The notes beneath the pieces are model-generated. The model saw only the letters and a program-made list of their open reading frames with translations. It searched no databases and had not been told where the DNA came from. DNA of 64,000 nucleotides from contig NZ_CANNDO010000007.1 of assembly GCF_947503385.1 (NCBI RefSeq), positions 1 to 64,000 on the forward strand. The letters run 5' to 3'. Origin of the DNA: an uncultured Tateyamaria sp. (lineage in GTDB: Bacteria > Pseudomonadota > Alphaproteobacteria > Rhodobacterales > Rhodobacteraceae). Position numbers and translations under genes: made by a program. Shown here piece by piece: positions 39,637 through 47,717 of the stretch (position 1 is the stretch's first letter; each line of letters starts with the position of its first letter).

Positions 39637-40570
39637 CAAACCAAACACCCCCCCAAGCGGGGAGCGCGCCGGAGTGGCCGAGACAACCACAGGGCCCGAT
39701 TTCGTTCGGCTGGTGAACAGGCCGGATGGGCTGGCCAAACCCTCCGGCAACAAGTTCGATCACGGACATGCCTTGATCCTGTCGGGTGGTCCGGGGCGCA
39801 CGGGGGCTGCACGTCTGGCCGCGCGCGCGGCGCTGCGGATTGGCGCGGGGCTGGTGACGCTGGGCGTGCCGCCCGGGACACAGATGGAGGTCGCCGCACA
39901 AATCACGGCGCTGATGCTGACCCGTGTGGCGGATGCCGATGGGCTCTGCGCTGTTTTGGGTGACGACCGCATCAACGCGCTTTGTCTGGGCCCCGGCCTT
40001 GGCCTGCACGATCATGCCGCGTCGCTTGTGGATGTCGTGCTGAGCGCAGCGCATCTGAGTGCCGAACGCCTCATGGTGTTTGACGCAGACGCGCTGACCC
40101 TGATTGCGCAGGACACCCGGCGGATGGAGGCGTTGAACGAACACGCTGTCTTGACCCCGCATGGCGGCGAGTTTGCCCGCTTGTTCCCCGATATCGCAGA
40201 AAAGCTGGCAGCGGCGTCGGACCGGGGGCCGGCCTACTCCAAGGTGGATGCCACGCGGGAGGCTGCGGCGCGGTGCGGGGCCGTCGTCTTGTTCAAGGGG
40301 CCGGACACAGTGATTGCGCACCCGGATGGCCGTTGTTCTGTCCATGCGGCAGCGTATGACCGCGAAGCGCCGTGGCTGGCCACTGCCGGGGCAGGGGACG
40401 TGCTGGCCGGTTTCATCACCGGGCTGCTGGCGCGCGGCTTTGACCCGATGGCGGCCTGCGAGACCGCTGTTTGGCTGCACGTGGAATGCGCGCGCGCCTT
40501 TGGGCCCGGACTGATCGCAGAGGACCTGCCCGAGATGTTGCCGCAAGTCCTGCGCGCGTTGGAAAGCTAG
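39620..40570 (+). CDS. nnr: ADP-dependent NAD(P)H-hydrate dehydratase half of Nnr (frameshifted)
   Basis: The C-terminal CARKD/YjeF_C domain, which dehydrates NAD(P)HX. Blocks are KFDHGHALILSGGPGRTGAA, VFDADALTLI, LTPHGGEFARL and WLATAGAGDVLAGFITG. The first possible start is TTG at 39620 with no good ribosome site, and the sequence follows the epimerase domain exactly if one base is removed (GGCCTT to GGCCT, giving IGLSDS). It is therefore probably the second half of a disrupted fusion gene or the product of a sequencing error; separate translation by reinitiation is the alternative. Confidence 0.85.
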   Translation: MALSDSKPNTPPSGERAGVAETTTGPDFVRLVNRPDGLAKPSGNKFDHGHALILSGGPGRTGAARLAARAALRIGAGLVTLGVPPGTQMEVAAQITALMLTRVADADGLCAVLGDDRINALCLGPGLGLHDHAASLVDVVLSAAHLSAERLMVFDADALTLIAQDTRRMEALNEHAVLTPHGGEFARLFPDIAEKLAAASDRGPAYSKVDATREAAARCGAVVLFKGPDTVIAHPDGRCSVHAAAYDREAPWLATAGAGDVLAGFITGLLARGFDPMAACETAVWLHVECARAFGPGLIAEDLPEMLPQVLRALES

Positions 40571-41073
40571 GCGGCCACCACCGCCTCTTCGGCGACCATG
40601 GCGGGCACAGATAACTCCAGCCCGTCGGCATAGATCACGTATGGCGCGTCAAAGCCCAAGCGGACCAGCACCATCTGGCGTGGGCCCAGCGACGTGATGT
40701 GTTCGTCATCCACCAGACAGCCAGCGGGCATCACCGCCTGCGTTGTGCCCCCCAATGCCTTGGCCCGCCAGTCGCGCACCAGCACGGTCTGTGCTGCGGG
40801 CAGCATCACGGTGTGGGGTGGCTTAATATGGCCCAGAGCGCCCGCATTGATGCGCACCGCTTCGATCTTGACCTTTTCGGTCTCGATTGCCTGCAATGGG
40901 ACCATGCCCGCATTGCGCGTGATGATCCGGTCGCCGGGCGACAGGAACTCCACTGGAATTTCACCGTCACTTGTCAGGACGATGGTGCCGGCCACTAGGC
41001 CCACATGGGAAATACACGTGCGTTGTTGCGGGATAATCCCGCCCGATGCACGCCCGACCGTTTTCGGTTTCAT
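40567..41073 (-). CDS. Hint-domain (Hedgehog/intein-like) protein
   Basis: A 168-residue protein starting at 41073. Residues 20-150 match the Hint_2 domain common in Rhodobacterales: LVAGTIVLTSDGEIPVEFL, SPGDRIITRNAGMVPL, and a closing block around VDDEHITSL. Hint domains cleave or rearrange peptides autocatalytically; the usual leading catalytic Cys appears as C20 in QQRTCISHVG or is absent at the domain boundary, so activity is uncertain. It ends convergently with nnr, overlapping by four bases. Confidence 0.75.
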   Translation of the reverse strand: MKPKTVGRASGGIIPQQRTCISHVGLVAGTIVLTSDGEIPVEFLSPGDRIITRNAGMVPLQAIETEKVKIEAVRINAGALGHIKPPHTVMLPAAQTVLVRDWRAKALGGTTQAVMPAGCLVDDEHITSLGPRQMVLVRLGFDAPYVIYADGLELSVPAMVAEEAVVAA

Positions 41074-41211
41074 GGCGTTTCTCACTTTGTATACCTGCCT
41101 CAGGTAACGCAAAGATAACTGAACTTTCCCTTAATGTCGTGCAATTTCTGCACGCTGGCGGATCGAATGGGTCTCGCTTCGGGGCGCGGGACTTGCTAGA
41201 GGGGCGTCAGA

Positions 41212-41296
41212 GCGGGCGTGGCGGAATTGGTAGACGCACCAGATTTAGGTTCTGGCGCCGCAAGGTGTGGGAGTTCGAGTCTCCCCGCCCGCACCA
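41212..41296 (+). tRNA. tRNA-Leu(UAG)
   Basis: An 85-base class II tRNA with encoded CCA. Acceptor arms GCGGGCG (41212-41218) and CGCCCGC (41286-41292) pair perfectly. The anticodon stem CCAGA/TCTGG encloses TTTAGGT with anticodon TAG at 41246-41248, and the T-arm reads GAGTTCGAGTCTC. It lies between the Hint gene and the 3' end of the accessory operon. Confidence 0.97.
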
Positions 41297-41462
41297 TTTT
41301 TTACCGGCCGACCGACTACGGCGACTTGAGGCCGTGCACGTTCTAAAGTTCTCCACTCACCGGCACCACAACAGATACACGCCACCGGTGTGCGCAATCC
41401 GGGATGCAGCGGGCGCACTTGGGCCACCGCCGGGCCGGATCACCTCCAGTCACCAAAATGCA

Positions 41463-41489
41463 AAACCGCCCCGGCGGGCGGGGCGGTTT
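41463..41489 (-). terminator. Terminator of the accessory operon
   Basis: AAACCGCCCC and GGGGCGGTTT form a perfect 10-base stem with a 7-base loop. On the - strand the hairpin is followed by TTTTGCATTTT. It lies 34 bases after the last gene of the operon. Confidence 0.85.
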
Positions 41490-41522
41490 CATCTTATGGC
41501 TCGCGTAATCTTCCGCGCGCGC

Positions 41523-43115
41523 TTACCGCCAGGGCGAACCGGAGACAGCCGCCAGCGACGCCGCCGGAGGGGCGGGCAGCATCTGGCCACGGCGGCCATG
41601 ACTGCCCGCTTTCATAGCACGCCCACCAAAGGCCATAGCTTTGGCCTTGGACACGGCCCCGCGTGCATATGCCGGAACAAGAACGTGCCCGATATACTTG
41701 ATATTGCTGATTTTCAGGACATGGCCGGGAACACTGTCATCCGGATCGACGGAACTGGCGGTCTTCTTGCCTGAAATCATAAGCGGCTTGCCGATGCTCT
41801 TGTAGGCGGCAAAGACCAACTCCGAGCAGTACCACGCATTCGGGTCCTCTGCCGCGACATAGATCAGGTGGTCAATGACCCCCCAATTGTCAAACGGCTT
41901 GCCAACCTGCGCGCGCATGAACTTGACCAGACCTTTTCGGTCCGCATCCGTCAGATCGGGCACGCGGTAGGCAGCGGCGTAATAGTCATTGTCGAGCGCG
42001 TCGGAAAGCGAATGCTCCGATACGGTGCCATCGGCTTCGATCACCATGCCGCCCCCGATATACATAAAGGCGTGGCTGACCGGGGCCTTGGTATGGTCCT
42101 TGATCGTCTTGCTGAGCAACTCGGTGCCGGTGGAAACAAGAATGTCGCCGACCTCAAGGTGCCGCGCTTCGATCTGGATGGGCGTCGCTCCGCCAATCGC
42201 CAGCTTTTTGTAGCTGTCCTTGGGCGGGAAGTGTTCCTTGCCGTCGTCCACATAGCGTCGCATGACCGCATCGGTGATGCCGCCCAGTTCGGTGGCGCGC
42301 ATGGCGTCCACCATCGTTTCGCGGTGATCGCTGGGCGTGGCCCCCCAAAGCGCCATTTCCTCGGCCATCGACTTGGCCTTGGACACGGTGCTGCGCGCGT
42401 AGGCGGGAACAAGAACGTGCCCGATATACTTGATATTGTTGATCTTTAGCACATGGCCCGGCACGCTGTCATCCGGGTCAACGGCGCTTGCCACCTTTTT
42501 GCCCGAGGTCATCAGCGGCTTGCCGATGCTTTTGTAGGCGGCAAAGACAAGCTCTGAACAGTACCACGCATTCGGGTCCTCGGAGACGACGTAAATCAGG
42601 TGGTCAATGACCCCCCAATTGTCAAAGGGCTTGCCGATCTGGGCACGCATGAACTTGACCAGCCCGGCGCGGTCCGCATCCGTAAGATCAGGCACGCGGT
42701 AAGCGGCGGCGTAATAGTCATTGGCCAGCGCATCCGCGAGCGAGCGTTCGGCGACCTTGCCATCCGCCTCGATGATCTTGCCGCCGCCCACATACATGAA
42801 CGCGTGGCTCACCGGGGCCTTTGTGTGGTCCTTGATCGTCTTGCTCAGCAATTCGGTGCCGGTGGAAACAAGGATGTCACCGACCTCCAGATGCCGCGCC
42901 TCGATCTGGGTGGGGGTTGCCCCGCCTATGGCCAGCTTTTTGTACGTGTCCTTGGGCGGGAAATGCTCCTTGCCGTCATCCACGTACCGCCGCATGAGCG
43001 CGTCGGTGATCCCGCCCATCTCTGTGGCGCGCAAGGCGTCCACCATCGTTTCGCGGTCCTGTGGATGGCCTTCGTACTCATCCAGCTCGTGCTGCAATAC
43101 GTCGTTGTTATCCAT
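41523..43115 (-). CDS. Tandem permuted papain-like (YiiX/NlpC-P60 type) protein
   Basis: A 530-residue soluble protein made of two near-identical copies 244 residues apart. Each copy carries a circularly permuted papain-like domain: a conserved His in APVSHAFMY (H104 and H348) and a Cys in NAWYCSELVFAAY (C186 and C430), with GDILVSTGTELLSKTIKDH before them. Such YiiX/LRAT-like folds act as cysteine peptidases, amidases or acyltransferases. No signal peptide is present. A GAAGGAG site precedes the ATG. It is the last gene of the operon, 32 bases after A4. Both active sites look intact. Confidence 0.8.
   Translation of the reverse strand: MDNNDVLQHELDEYEGHPQDRETMVDALRATEMGGITDALMRRYVDDGKEHFPPKDTYKKLAIGGATPTQIEARHLEVGDILVSTGTELLSKTIKDHTKAPVSHAFMYVGGGKIIEADGKVAERSLADALANDYYAAAYRVPDLTDADRAGLVKFMRAQIGKPFDNWGVIDHLIYVVSEDPNAWYCSELVFAAYKSIGKPLMTSGKKVASAVDPDDSVPGHVLKINNIKYIGHVLVPAYARSTVSKAKSMAEEMALWGATPSDHRETMVDAMRATELGGITDAVMRRYVDDGKEHFPPKDSYKKLAIGGATPIQIEARHLEVGDILVSTGTELLSKTIKDHTKAPVSHAFMYIGGGMVIEADGTVSEHSLSDALDNDYYAAAYRVPDLTDADRKGLVKFMRAQVGKPFDNWGVIDHLIYVAAEDPNAWYCSELVFAAYKSIGKPLMISGKKTASSVDPDDSVPGHVLKISNIKYIGHVLVPAYARGAVSKAKAMAFGGRAMKAGSHGRRGQMLPAPPAASLAAVSGSPWR
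41641..43104. repeat. 732-base tandem direct repeat within a gene
   Basis: Two coding copies offset by exactly 732 bases (244 codons). For example, TTGGCCTTGGACACGG begins at 41641 and again at 42373. Long stretches are identical at DNA level, pointing to a recent duplication or ongoing gene conversion. Confidence 0.85.
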
Positions 43116-43147
43116 GGGAAAATCTCCTTCTCGATAAAGTCAAATGA

Positions 43148-44320
43148 TCAGCCGCCAGTCCCGGTGTTGGGCGGCGCTGCGGATGGGTTGGCGGAATTGG
43201 CCTGAATGTTGGCGATCATGCCCGGATCGGCGAACCGTTCGAGCGGGAACATGTCGGATTTGAATTGCAGATCGACCTCTCCGGTGAGGTTGGCGCTGAC
43301 GTCAATCTCGTTCTCGCTGTCTTTCTGGGAGCTGGACACATAGGCCACCGAGGTCTTTTGCGATCCGCTGACCGGCGACAGAAAGCTGCTGTATTTCAAC
43401 TGGTTCTCATGCTTCATGTCGAACTTCTTGGAGGCCGAAGCGGTGGCGGCATCGCGGGTATCGATGCGAAAGCCCATCTGCGCCTTGATCCGGCCCCGTG
43501 TCACGTTGATCCGGTTGATCCCCATCAGCATCATCGACGACAGCATCTGCTGGCGCGATTGCGCGAGATGTCGGCGCGCAGCGGGGACCACCACCTCTTC
43601 GACATCGCTGAGATCGGCATCGTCGGTCAGACCCATGGTACGGCGCATCCGCGAGGCATCCGCGTCGCTCAGGTCCTTGACCGTGCGCAGCGCGCCCTGA
43701 TTGCCGCTGGTGTCCACCTGATAGGAGGCGGGAAAGGCCGAAGCGACCCAGTCACGCGCAGCGTTATCGGAGATGTTGTCAGACATGAAATCATCCACCG
43801 TTTTGGCCACGTTCGACAACAGCTCGCCAAAGGCTTCCATCTGTTGAATGGACGCGTCCACAATGGCGTTGAACGTGCCCTTGATCAGATCCGCCACAAA
43901 GGTGGGGAATGCGATAGCGTTCAGTGTGTTTTCAGTGACTTGCGCGACGTTGTTGGCAGCGGCTGGGTTAAAGGATGGCTCGTTCATGGGCCGGGCCGTG
44001 GCCTGCGCGGCGATCGGCGCGTCGGCGGGCAGCGCCGACTTGTCAAATTCCATCGTGCGGGTCTTGCGCACCATCGGTGTCTGGCCCAGCTTCAGGCTTT
44101 GCTGCCAGTCATCGCGGATCAGTTCGGCGGTATAGGCCGAAATCTTGTGCATGTTCGCCTGCATCTCGTCCTGCGTCTCGGGCGGCAATTGAGCGTAGGA
44201 CGGGCTGGAGATCAGAAGAGCCGCGACCTGACTTTCCACCAGATCGTTGACAGCACGGATGGGCTTGGGACCGTCCGGGTTGGGGGTGGCGAAATGGCCG
44301 GGCAGGATGTCGTGATCCAT
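43148..44320 (-). CDS. Accessory operon paralogue A4 (DUF2589-like layout)
   Basis: A 390-residue protein, start ATG 44320 overlapping the A3 stop as TGATG; an in-frame GTG three bases upstream is the alternative. The layout is shared with A1-A3: an N-terminal SPSYAQLPPETQ motif (residues 39-50), a helical core FPTFVADLIKGTFNAIVDAS near 139-158 followed by QQMEAFGELL, a helix RRHLAQSRQQML with MGINRINVTRGRIKAQMGF, a Ser/Lys-rich linker, and LTGEVDLQFKSDMFPLERF near the C-terminus. No signal peptide. Closest to A3, sharing the EDWQ/DDWQ-KLGQ region. The last part resembles DUF2589 in layout; this is inference. Confidence 0.7.
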   Translation of the reverse strand: MDHDILPGHFATPNPDGPKPIRAVNDLVESQVAALLISSPSYAQLPPETQDEMQANMHKISAYTAELIRDDWQQSLKLGQTPMVRKTRTMEFDKSALPADAPIAAQATARPMNEPSFNPAAANNVAQVTENTLNAIAFPTFVADLIKGTFNAIVDASIQQMEAFGELLSNVAKTVDDFMSDNISDNAARDWVASAFPASYQVDTSGNQGALRTVKDLSDADASRMRRTMGLTDDADLSDVEEVVVPAARRHLAQSRQQMLSSMMLMGINRINVTRGRIKAQMGFRIDTRDAATASASKKFDMKHENQLKYSSFLSPVSGSQKTSVAYVSSSQKDSENEIDVSANLTGEVDLQFKSDMFPLERFADPGMIANIQANSANPSAAPPNTGTGG

Positions 44321-45666
44321 CACGCGGCCCTCCCTTCGGTGTGTGTGTCCAGTGATTTGGACTTGGCGGGCGTGACTGCCGATTTGACCGTATCGGCGGC
44401 TGCCTTTTTGGGGTCGGGGGCCTTGGGCACTGCGTTGGGTTTGCGGGTCTTCATATGGGCATCAAGGGCGTCGCCTGCGGATGTCTTGGGCGGGGCCGCG
44501 CCGGTCTTCTTGGACGGCGTGTTTTGCTCGGGCACGGGCGTGTTCTTGCGGATGCGTTCCAGCCGTTCGGCAGAGGCGAGGCGATTGAGGGGCATGTAGT
44601 CGGTCGAGAAATGCAGATCGACTTCGCCGGTCAGGTCCGCGCTGACGTCCAGTTCCGCATTTGAATCCTTTTTGCTGGAGGACACATAGGTGACCGAACT
44701 CGACACCGACGCGCCCCAGCCAAAGGCACCAAAGCTGCCCGAGGCTCCGACGCTCACATCCGTCAGGTTCGCCTTGCTGGCGCTGGCGCTGTCGCTGGCG
44801 TCGATCTGAAAGCCCATAGTGGCGCGGATGCGGCCATGGTTGATCACCACCCGTTGCAGCCCGATCATCACCAGAGACGACAGCATTTCGAGCCGCGATT
44901 GCGCCAGCTTGCGGCGTGCGGCAGGCAGCAGGACCTCTTCGATGGTGATGTCGTCGATGCTGTCGACCTTGGTTGACAGGGCCAGCCGTTCCTTGATGCC
45001 CTTGGGCGGATCGGTGGCGTCCGTGGGGGCGGCGGTCACGCCGCCTTGGCCGGGGACCAACTGGATATGTTTGGGATATTGCTGGGCGAGCCATTGTGCG
45101 GCCTGCACGTCCGACACGTTCTCATTCTCAAATTGCTCAACGGTTTTGGACACGTTTTCAAGCAGTTCCATAAAGCTGTCCATTTGCGACGTGGTCGCAT
45201 CGAGGATCGCGCCGAACGTGCCTTTGATCAGATCGGAGACAAAGACCGGAAACGAGATCGCCTTGAGCGTGGACTGGGTGACCGACCCGACACGTGCGGT
45301 TGCGGCCTGCTCAAAGCCTGACCCGGATTGCGCCGTGGAAAGGGTATCGGGGGGCAGCATGTCGGGGTCGATGCCGACAGTTTCGCGGGTCTCCACCGCC
45401 GGGCGCTGGCCCAGCTTGTCCGACAATTGCCAATCCTCCAGCGCGAGGGTCGCTGCGTGCCGCGCGATGCGCCCGATCATGGCCTTGACCGGTCCGTGGC
45501 GCGGCTCCGGCGCACCGGCAAAGGCGGGAGAGGCGGCAACCAGCGCGTCCACCTGTGCGTCGACCAGCGCGTCCAGTTGCGCGGGCCGGGAAGGTCCGTC
45601 GGGGCCGGGCAGCCCCTTGAACGGGCCGGGCAGGGCGTCGGGCCAGTCGTCTTGCGTGTCTGTCAT
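44320..45666 (-). CDS. Accessory operon paralogue A3 (DUF2589-like layout)
   Basis: A 448-residue protein starting MTDTQDDWPDALPG at 45666, where its ATG overlaps the preceding stop as ATGA; a longer frame is rejected for this reason. It has an N-terminal ALVAASPAFAGAP motif, the helical core FPVFVSDLIKGTFGAILDAT near 139-158, the RRKLAQSRLEMLSSL helix leading into VVINHGRIRATMGF, then SSSKKDSNAELDVSADLTGE and a STDYMPLNRLASAERL end. The C-terminal tail is long and rich in Lys, Pro and Ala. It pairs with A4 more than with A1/A2. Confidence 0.7.
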   Translation of the reverse strand: MTDTQDDWPDALPGPFKGLPGPDGPSRPAQLDALVDAQVDALVAASPAFAGAPEPRHGPVKAMIGRIARHAATLALEDWQLSDKLGQRPAVETRETVGIDPDMLPPDTLSTAQSGSGFEQAATARVGSVTQSTLKAISFPVFVSDLIKGTFGAILDATTSQMDSFMELLENVSKTVEQFENENVSDVQAAQWLAQQYPKHIQLVPGQGGVTAAPTDATDPPKGIKERLALSTKVDSIDDITIEEVLLPAARRKLAQSRLEMLSSLVMIGLQRVVINHGRIRATMGFQIDASDSASASKANLTDVSVGASGSFGAFGWGASVSSSVTYVSSSKKDSNAELDVSADLTGEVDLHFSTDYMPLNRLASAERLERIRKNTPVPEQNTPSKKTGAAPPKTSAGDALDAHMKTRKPNAVPKAPDPKKAAADTVKSAVTPAKSKSLDTHTEGRAA

Positions 45667-46610
45667 GCCCAACCTCCGCCCGGGGGTCTGTAGCTGGGGG
45701 TGGGCGCTGCCGGATAGGGCTGCGGGTTCTGCGGTGCGGGACTTTGCCGGGTCAGGGACGCCGCTGCCACCAGCCACATATCCGCATGGTTGAACAGCGC
45801 AGGCGTCGCCGCCGCCAGATCACCGGCCTTGGTCGGTTGCGCGCGCAGCGTCGCCAGATGTTCTGCCAGCCAGCGCAGCATGAACTGGCCGGTTTGCGCA
45901 CGCCGCACGATATCGCTCACCTTTGGGGGCACGCCGCCGGGCGACACGGCCAGCTTTTCGATCAGCGACCACATGTCCCGCGCCTGATACAGCTGGTGCA
46001 GGCCGGGGTGCCCCAGCACCGCCACGGCAGAGCGCAATTGCCGGTTCAGGATTTGTGCTGTGTGCCCGACGGACGCGATCTGGCGGCGGTCCATGTCCGT
46101 CAGCACCGCCTCGACCACCATGCCAACGCCGCGCGCGGCGTATTGGCGGTCGCCATTTGTGCGTGCTTGCGCCATCTGGCTCAACTGCGTGCTCAACAGC
46201 CGCAACAGCTTGCGGAAATCCCGCGCGCCGCTAAAGCCGAAAAGCTGTTGGAACACCTGCGCCCGACGACTGTCGTCGTACCAGCCGCCCCGCTGCGCGG
46301 TCGCGAAATCCTCAAGCAGTTTCGACAATTCGCGGTCGCGGATGGGCAGCGTCACACGCTGTTCGACCACCAGTTCGGCCAGCTGCATCAGGCCCGATGT
46401 CTCAAGCTCCGCATACATATAGAGCGCCGCGATGCTTTCCAGCTTGGTGCGGTCGAGCCCGCCGGGGCCCGTGGCGTGCAGGGGTGGCAACTGGACCGGC
46501 TCGACCGAAAGTGCGGCGGCGGCGACCGGCGCGCCGTAGCGCTGCAAGGTGCGCGCCTGATGCTCCAGAATGGAGCCGAATGTCAGGGCACTTTGGCAGA
46601 GCGAAACCAT
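45663..46610 (-). CDS. Small relative of the 731-residue accessory protein
   Basis: A 315-residue all-helical protein without signal peptide. Residues about 60-225 resemble residues 413-625 of the 731-residue protein in the same operon: ALYMYAELE pairs with AIYVVYQCE, and LHQLYQARDMWSLIEKLA pairs with IKQVYGVNSMWQVIERVA, at similar spacing. The tail is Pro-rich (NPQPYPAAPTPSYRPPGGG). Family not recognised. It sits between A2 and A3 and overlaps A3 by four bases, so it is probably made in step with them. Confidence 0.6.
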   Translation of the reverse strand: MVSLCQSALTFGSILEHQARTLQRYGAPVAAAALSVEPVQLPPLHATGPGGLDRTKLESIAALYMYAELETSGLMQLAELVVEQRVTLPIRDRELSKLLEDFATAQRGGWYDDSRRAQVFQQLFGFSGARDFRKLLRLLSTQLSQMAQARTNGDRQYAARGVGMVVEAVLTDMDRRQIASVGHTAQILNRQLRSAVAVLGHPGLHQLYQARDMWSLIEKLAVSPGGVPPKVSDIVRRAQTGQFMLRWLAEHLATLRAQPTKAGDLAAATPALFNHADMWLVAAASLTRQSPAPQNPQPYPAAPTPSYRPPGGGWA

Positions 46611-46613
46611 GAC

Positions 46614-47717
46614 CTAGCCCCCCGGCATCGGCGGGATGGGCACGGTGGGTGCGGGTGCGCCGCCTTGCTGCGAAGGGGCCTTGGCCTTGGCGGCGACCTC
46701 TTCCTGATTGACGCCCAGCAACTCAGTCATGCGCTCCAGCGGGAAATAGTCGGTCTTGAATTGCAGATCGACATTGCCTGTCAGCTTGACCTTGGTTTCC
46801 GAGCTTTGCTCGTCATCGTTCTCGGTGTTGGTGTCGGTGGTGATGTTCAGGGTCGAATCGCGCTCGTAGCTGCGCTTGGGTTTGAGGAACCAGAACCCTT
46901 TGTGCTTGGACTTGTACTTGGTCTCGCGGTTGTATTCGAACCCCGTCTGCTTGTCGAAATGGCGCTTGGACAGTGTCTCGACGTTCAGGTCGAACTGCAC
47001 GCCTGCCTTGATCTGGCCCTTGGTCACAACGATGCGGGTCAGGCCCATGGTCATCATCGTGGCCAGCATCTGCTGGCGGTCCATCGACATCTTCTTGCGG
47101 GCGGCGGTCACCAGTTCCTTTTCGGTGTCCTCGTCGTCCATATCGTCAAAGTTGAAGGGCAGGCCCAGATCGGCCATGAAGTCGGGTGCATTGTCCGGGT
47201 TGGCGTCATCCTTGGGCACCACCCGGTTGTTTTGCAAATCCGCCTGCAGGTGGTCGGGATACTGATCCAAAAGGAAGTCGCGGCCCTGTTCTTCGGACAC
47301 GTTGTCCTTCATGTACTGGTCCACGGATTTGGCGACATTCGACACCAACTCGCCATAGGCTTCCATTTGCTGGATATTGCTGTCCACCACGGCCTGAAAC
47401 ACGCCTTGGATCAGTTCAGCGACAAAGCCGGGGAAATCCACCTGCTTGATCGTATTGGTGAATGCCTCGCTCATCTGGCCGGTAAATTCGGCATCCGAGG
47501 GTTGGTCGCCCGTGGCCATCTGGCGCGCGGGCATCCCGCCACCGCCGGGCATGAGGCCAAGCGCATCCGCGCCGCCCACATCGGCGATATAGCCGATCAC
47601 CTTGTCCGTATCGGCCAGCACCTTGGCCTGTTGCTCTGGCGGCAGTTGCCGGAACGAGTTTGAGTTTTGCAGGACAGAGGCGGCGCGGGCGCGGGCCTGT
47701 TGCGTGGCGGCGGACAT
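46614..47717 (-). CDS. Accessory operon paralogue A2 (DUF2589-like layout)
   Basis: A 367-residue protein with ATG at 47717 overlapping the preceding stop as TGATG; GTG three bases upstream is possible. Motifs: SFRQLPPEQQAKVL near residue 21, core FPGFVAELIQGVFQAVVDSN then QQMEAYGELVSNVAKSVDQY, the helix ARKKMSMDRQQMLATM leading to GLTRIVVTKGQIKAGVQF, a Lys/Ser-rich variable segment, and LTGNVDLQFKTDYFPLERM. The C-terminus is Pro-rich. Closest to A1. Cytoplasmic, function unknown. Confidence 0.7.
   Translation of the reverse strand: MSAATQQARARAASVLQNSNSFRQLPPEQQAKVLADTDKVIGYIADVGGADALGLMPGGGGMPARQMATGDQPSDAEFTGQMSEAFTNTIKQVDFPGFVAELIQGVFQAVVDSNIQQMEAYGELVSNVAKSVDQYMKDNVSEEQGRDFLLDQYPDHLQADLQNNRVVPKDDANPDNAPDFMADLGLPFNFDDMDDEDTEKELVTAARKKMSMDRQQMLATMMTMGLTRIVVTKGQIKAGVQFDLNVETLSKRHFDKQTGFEYNRETKYKSKHKGFWFLKPKRSYERDSTLNITTDTNTENDDEQSSETKVKLTGNVDLQFKTDYFPLERMTELLGVNQEEVAAKAKAPSQQGGAPAPTVPIPPMPGG

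Noticed and set aside
39620-39660. Programmed ribosomal frameshift in nnr
   Set aside because: The shift point has no stop codon, slippery heptamer or Shine-Dalgarno-like stimulator in the known arrangement; a mutation or sequencing error is simpler.
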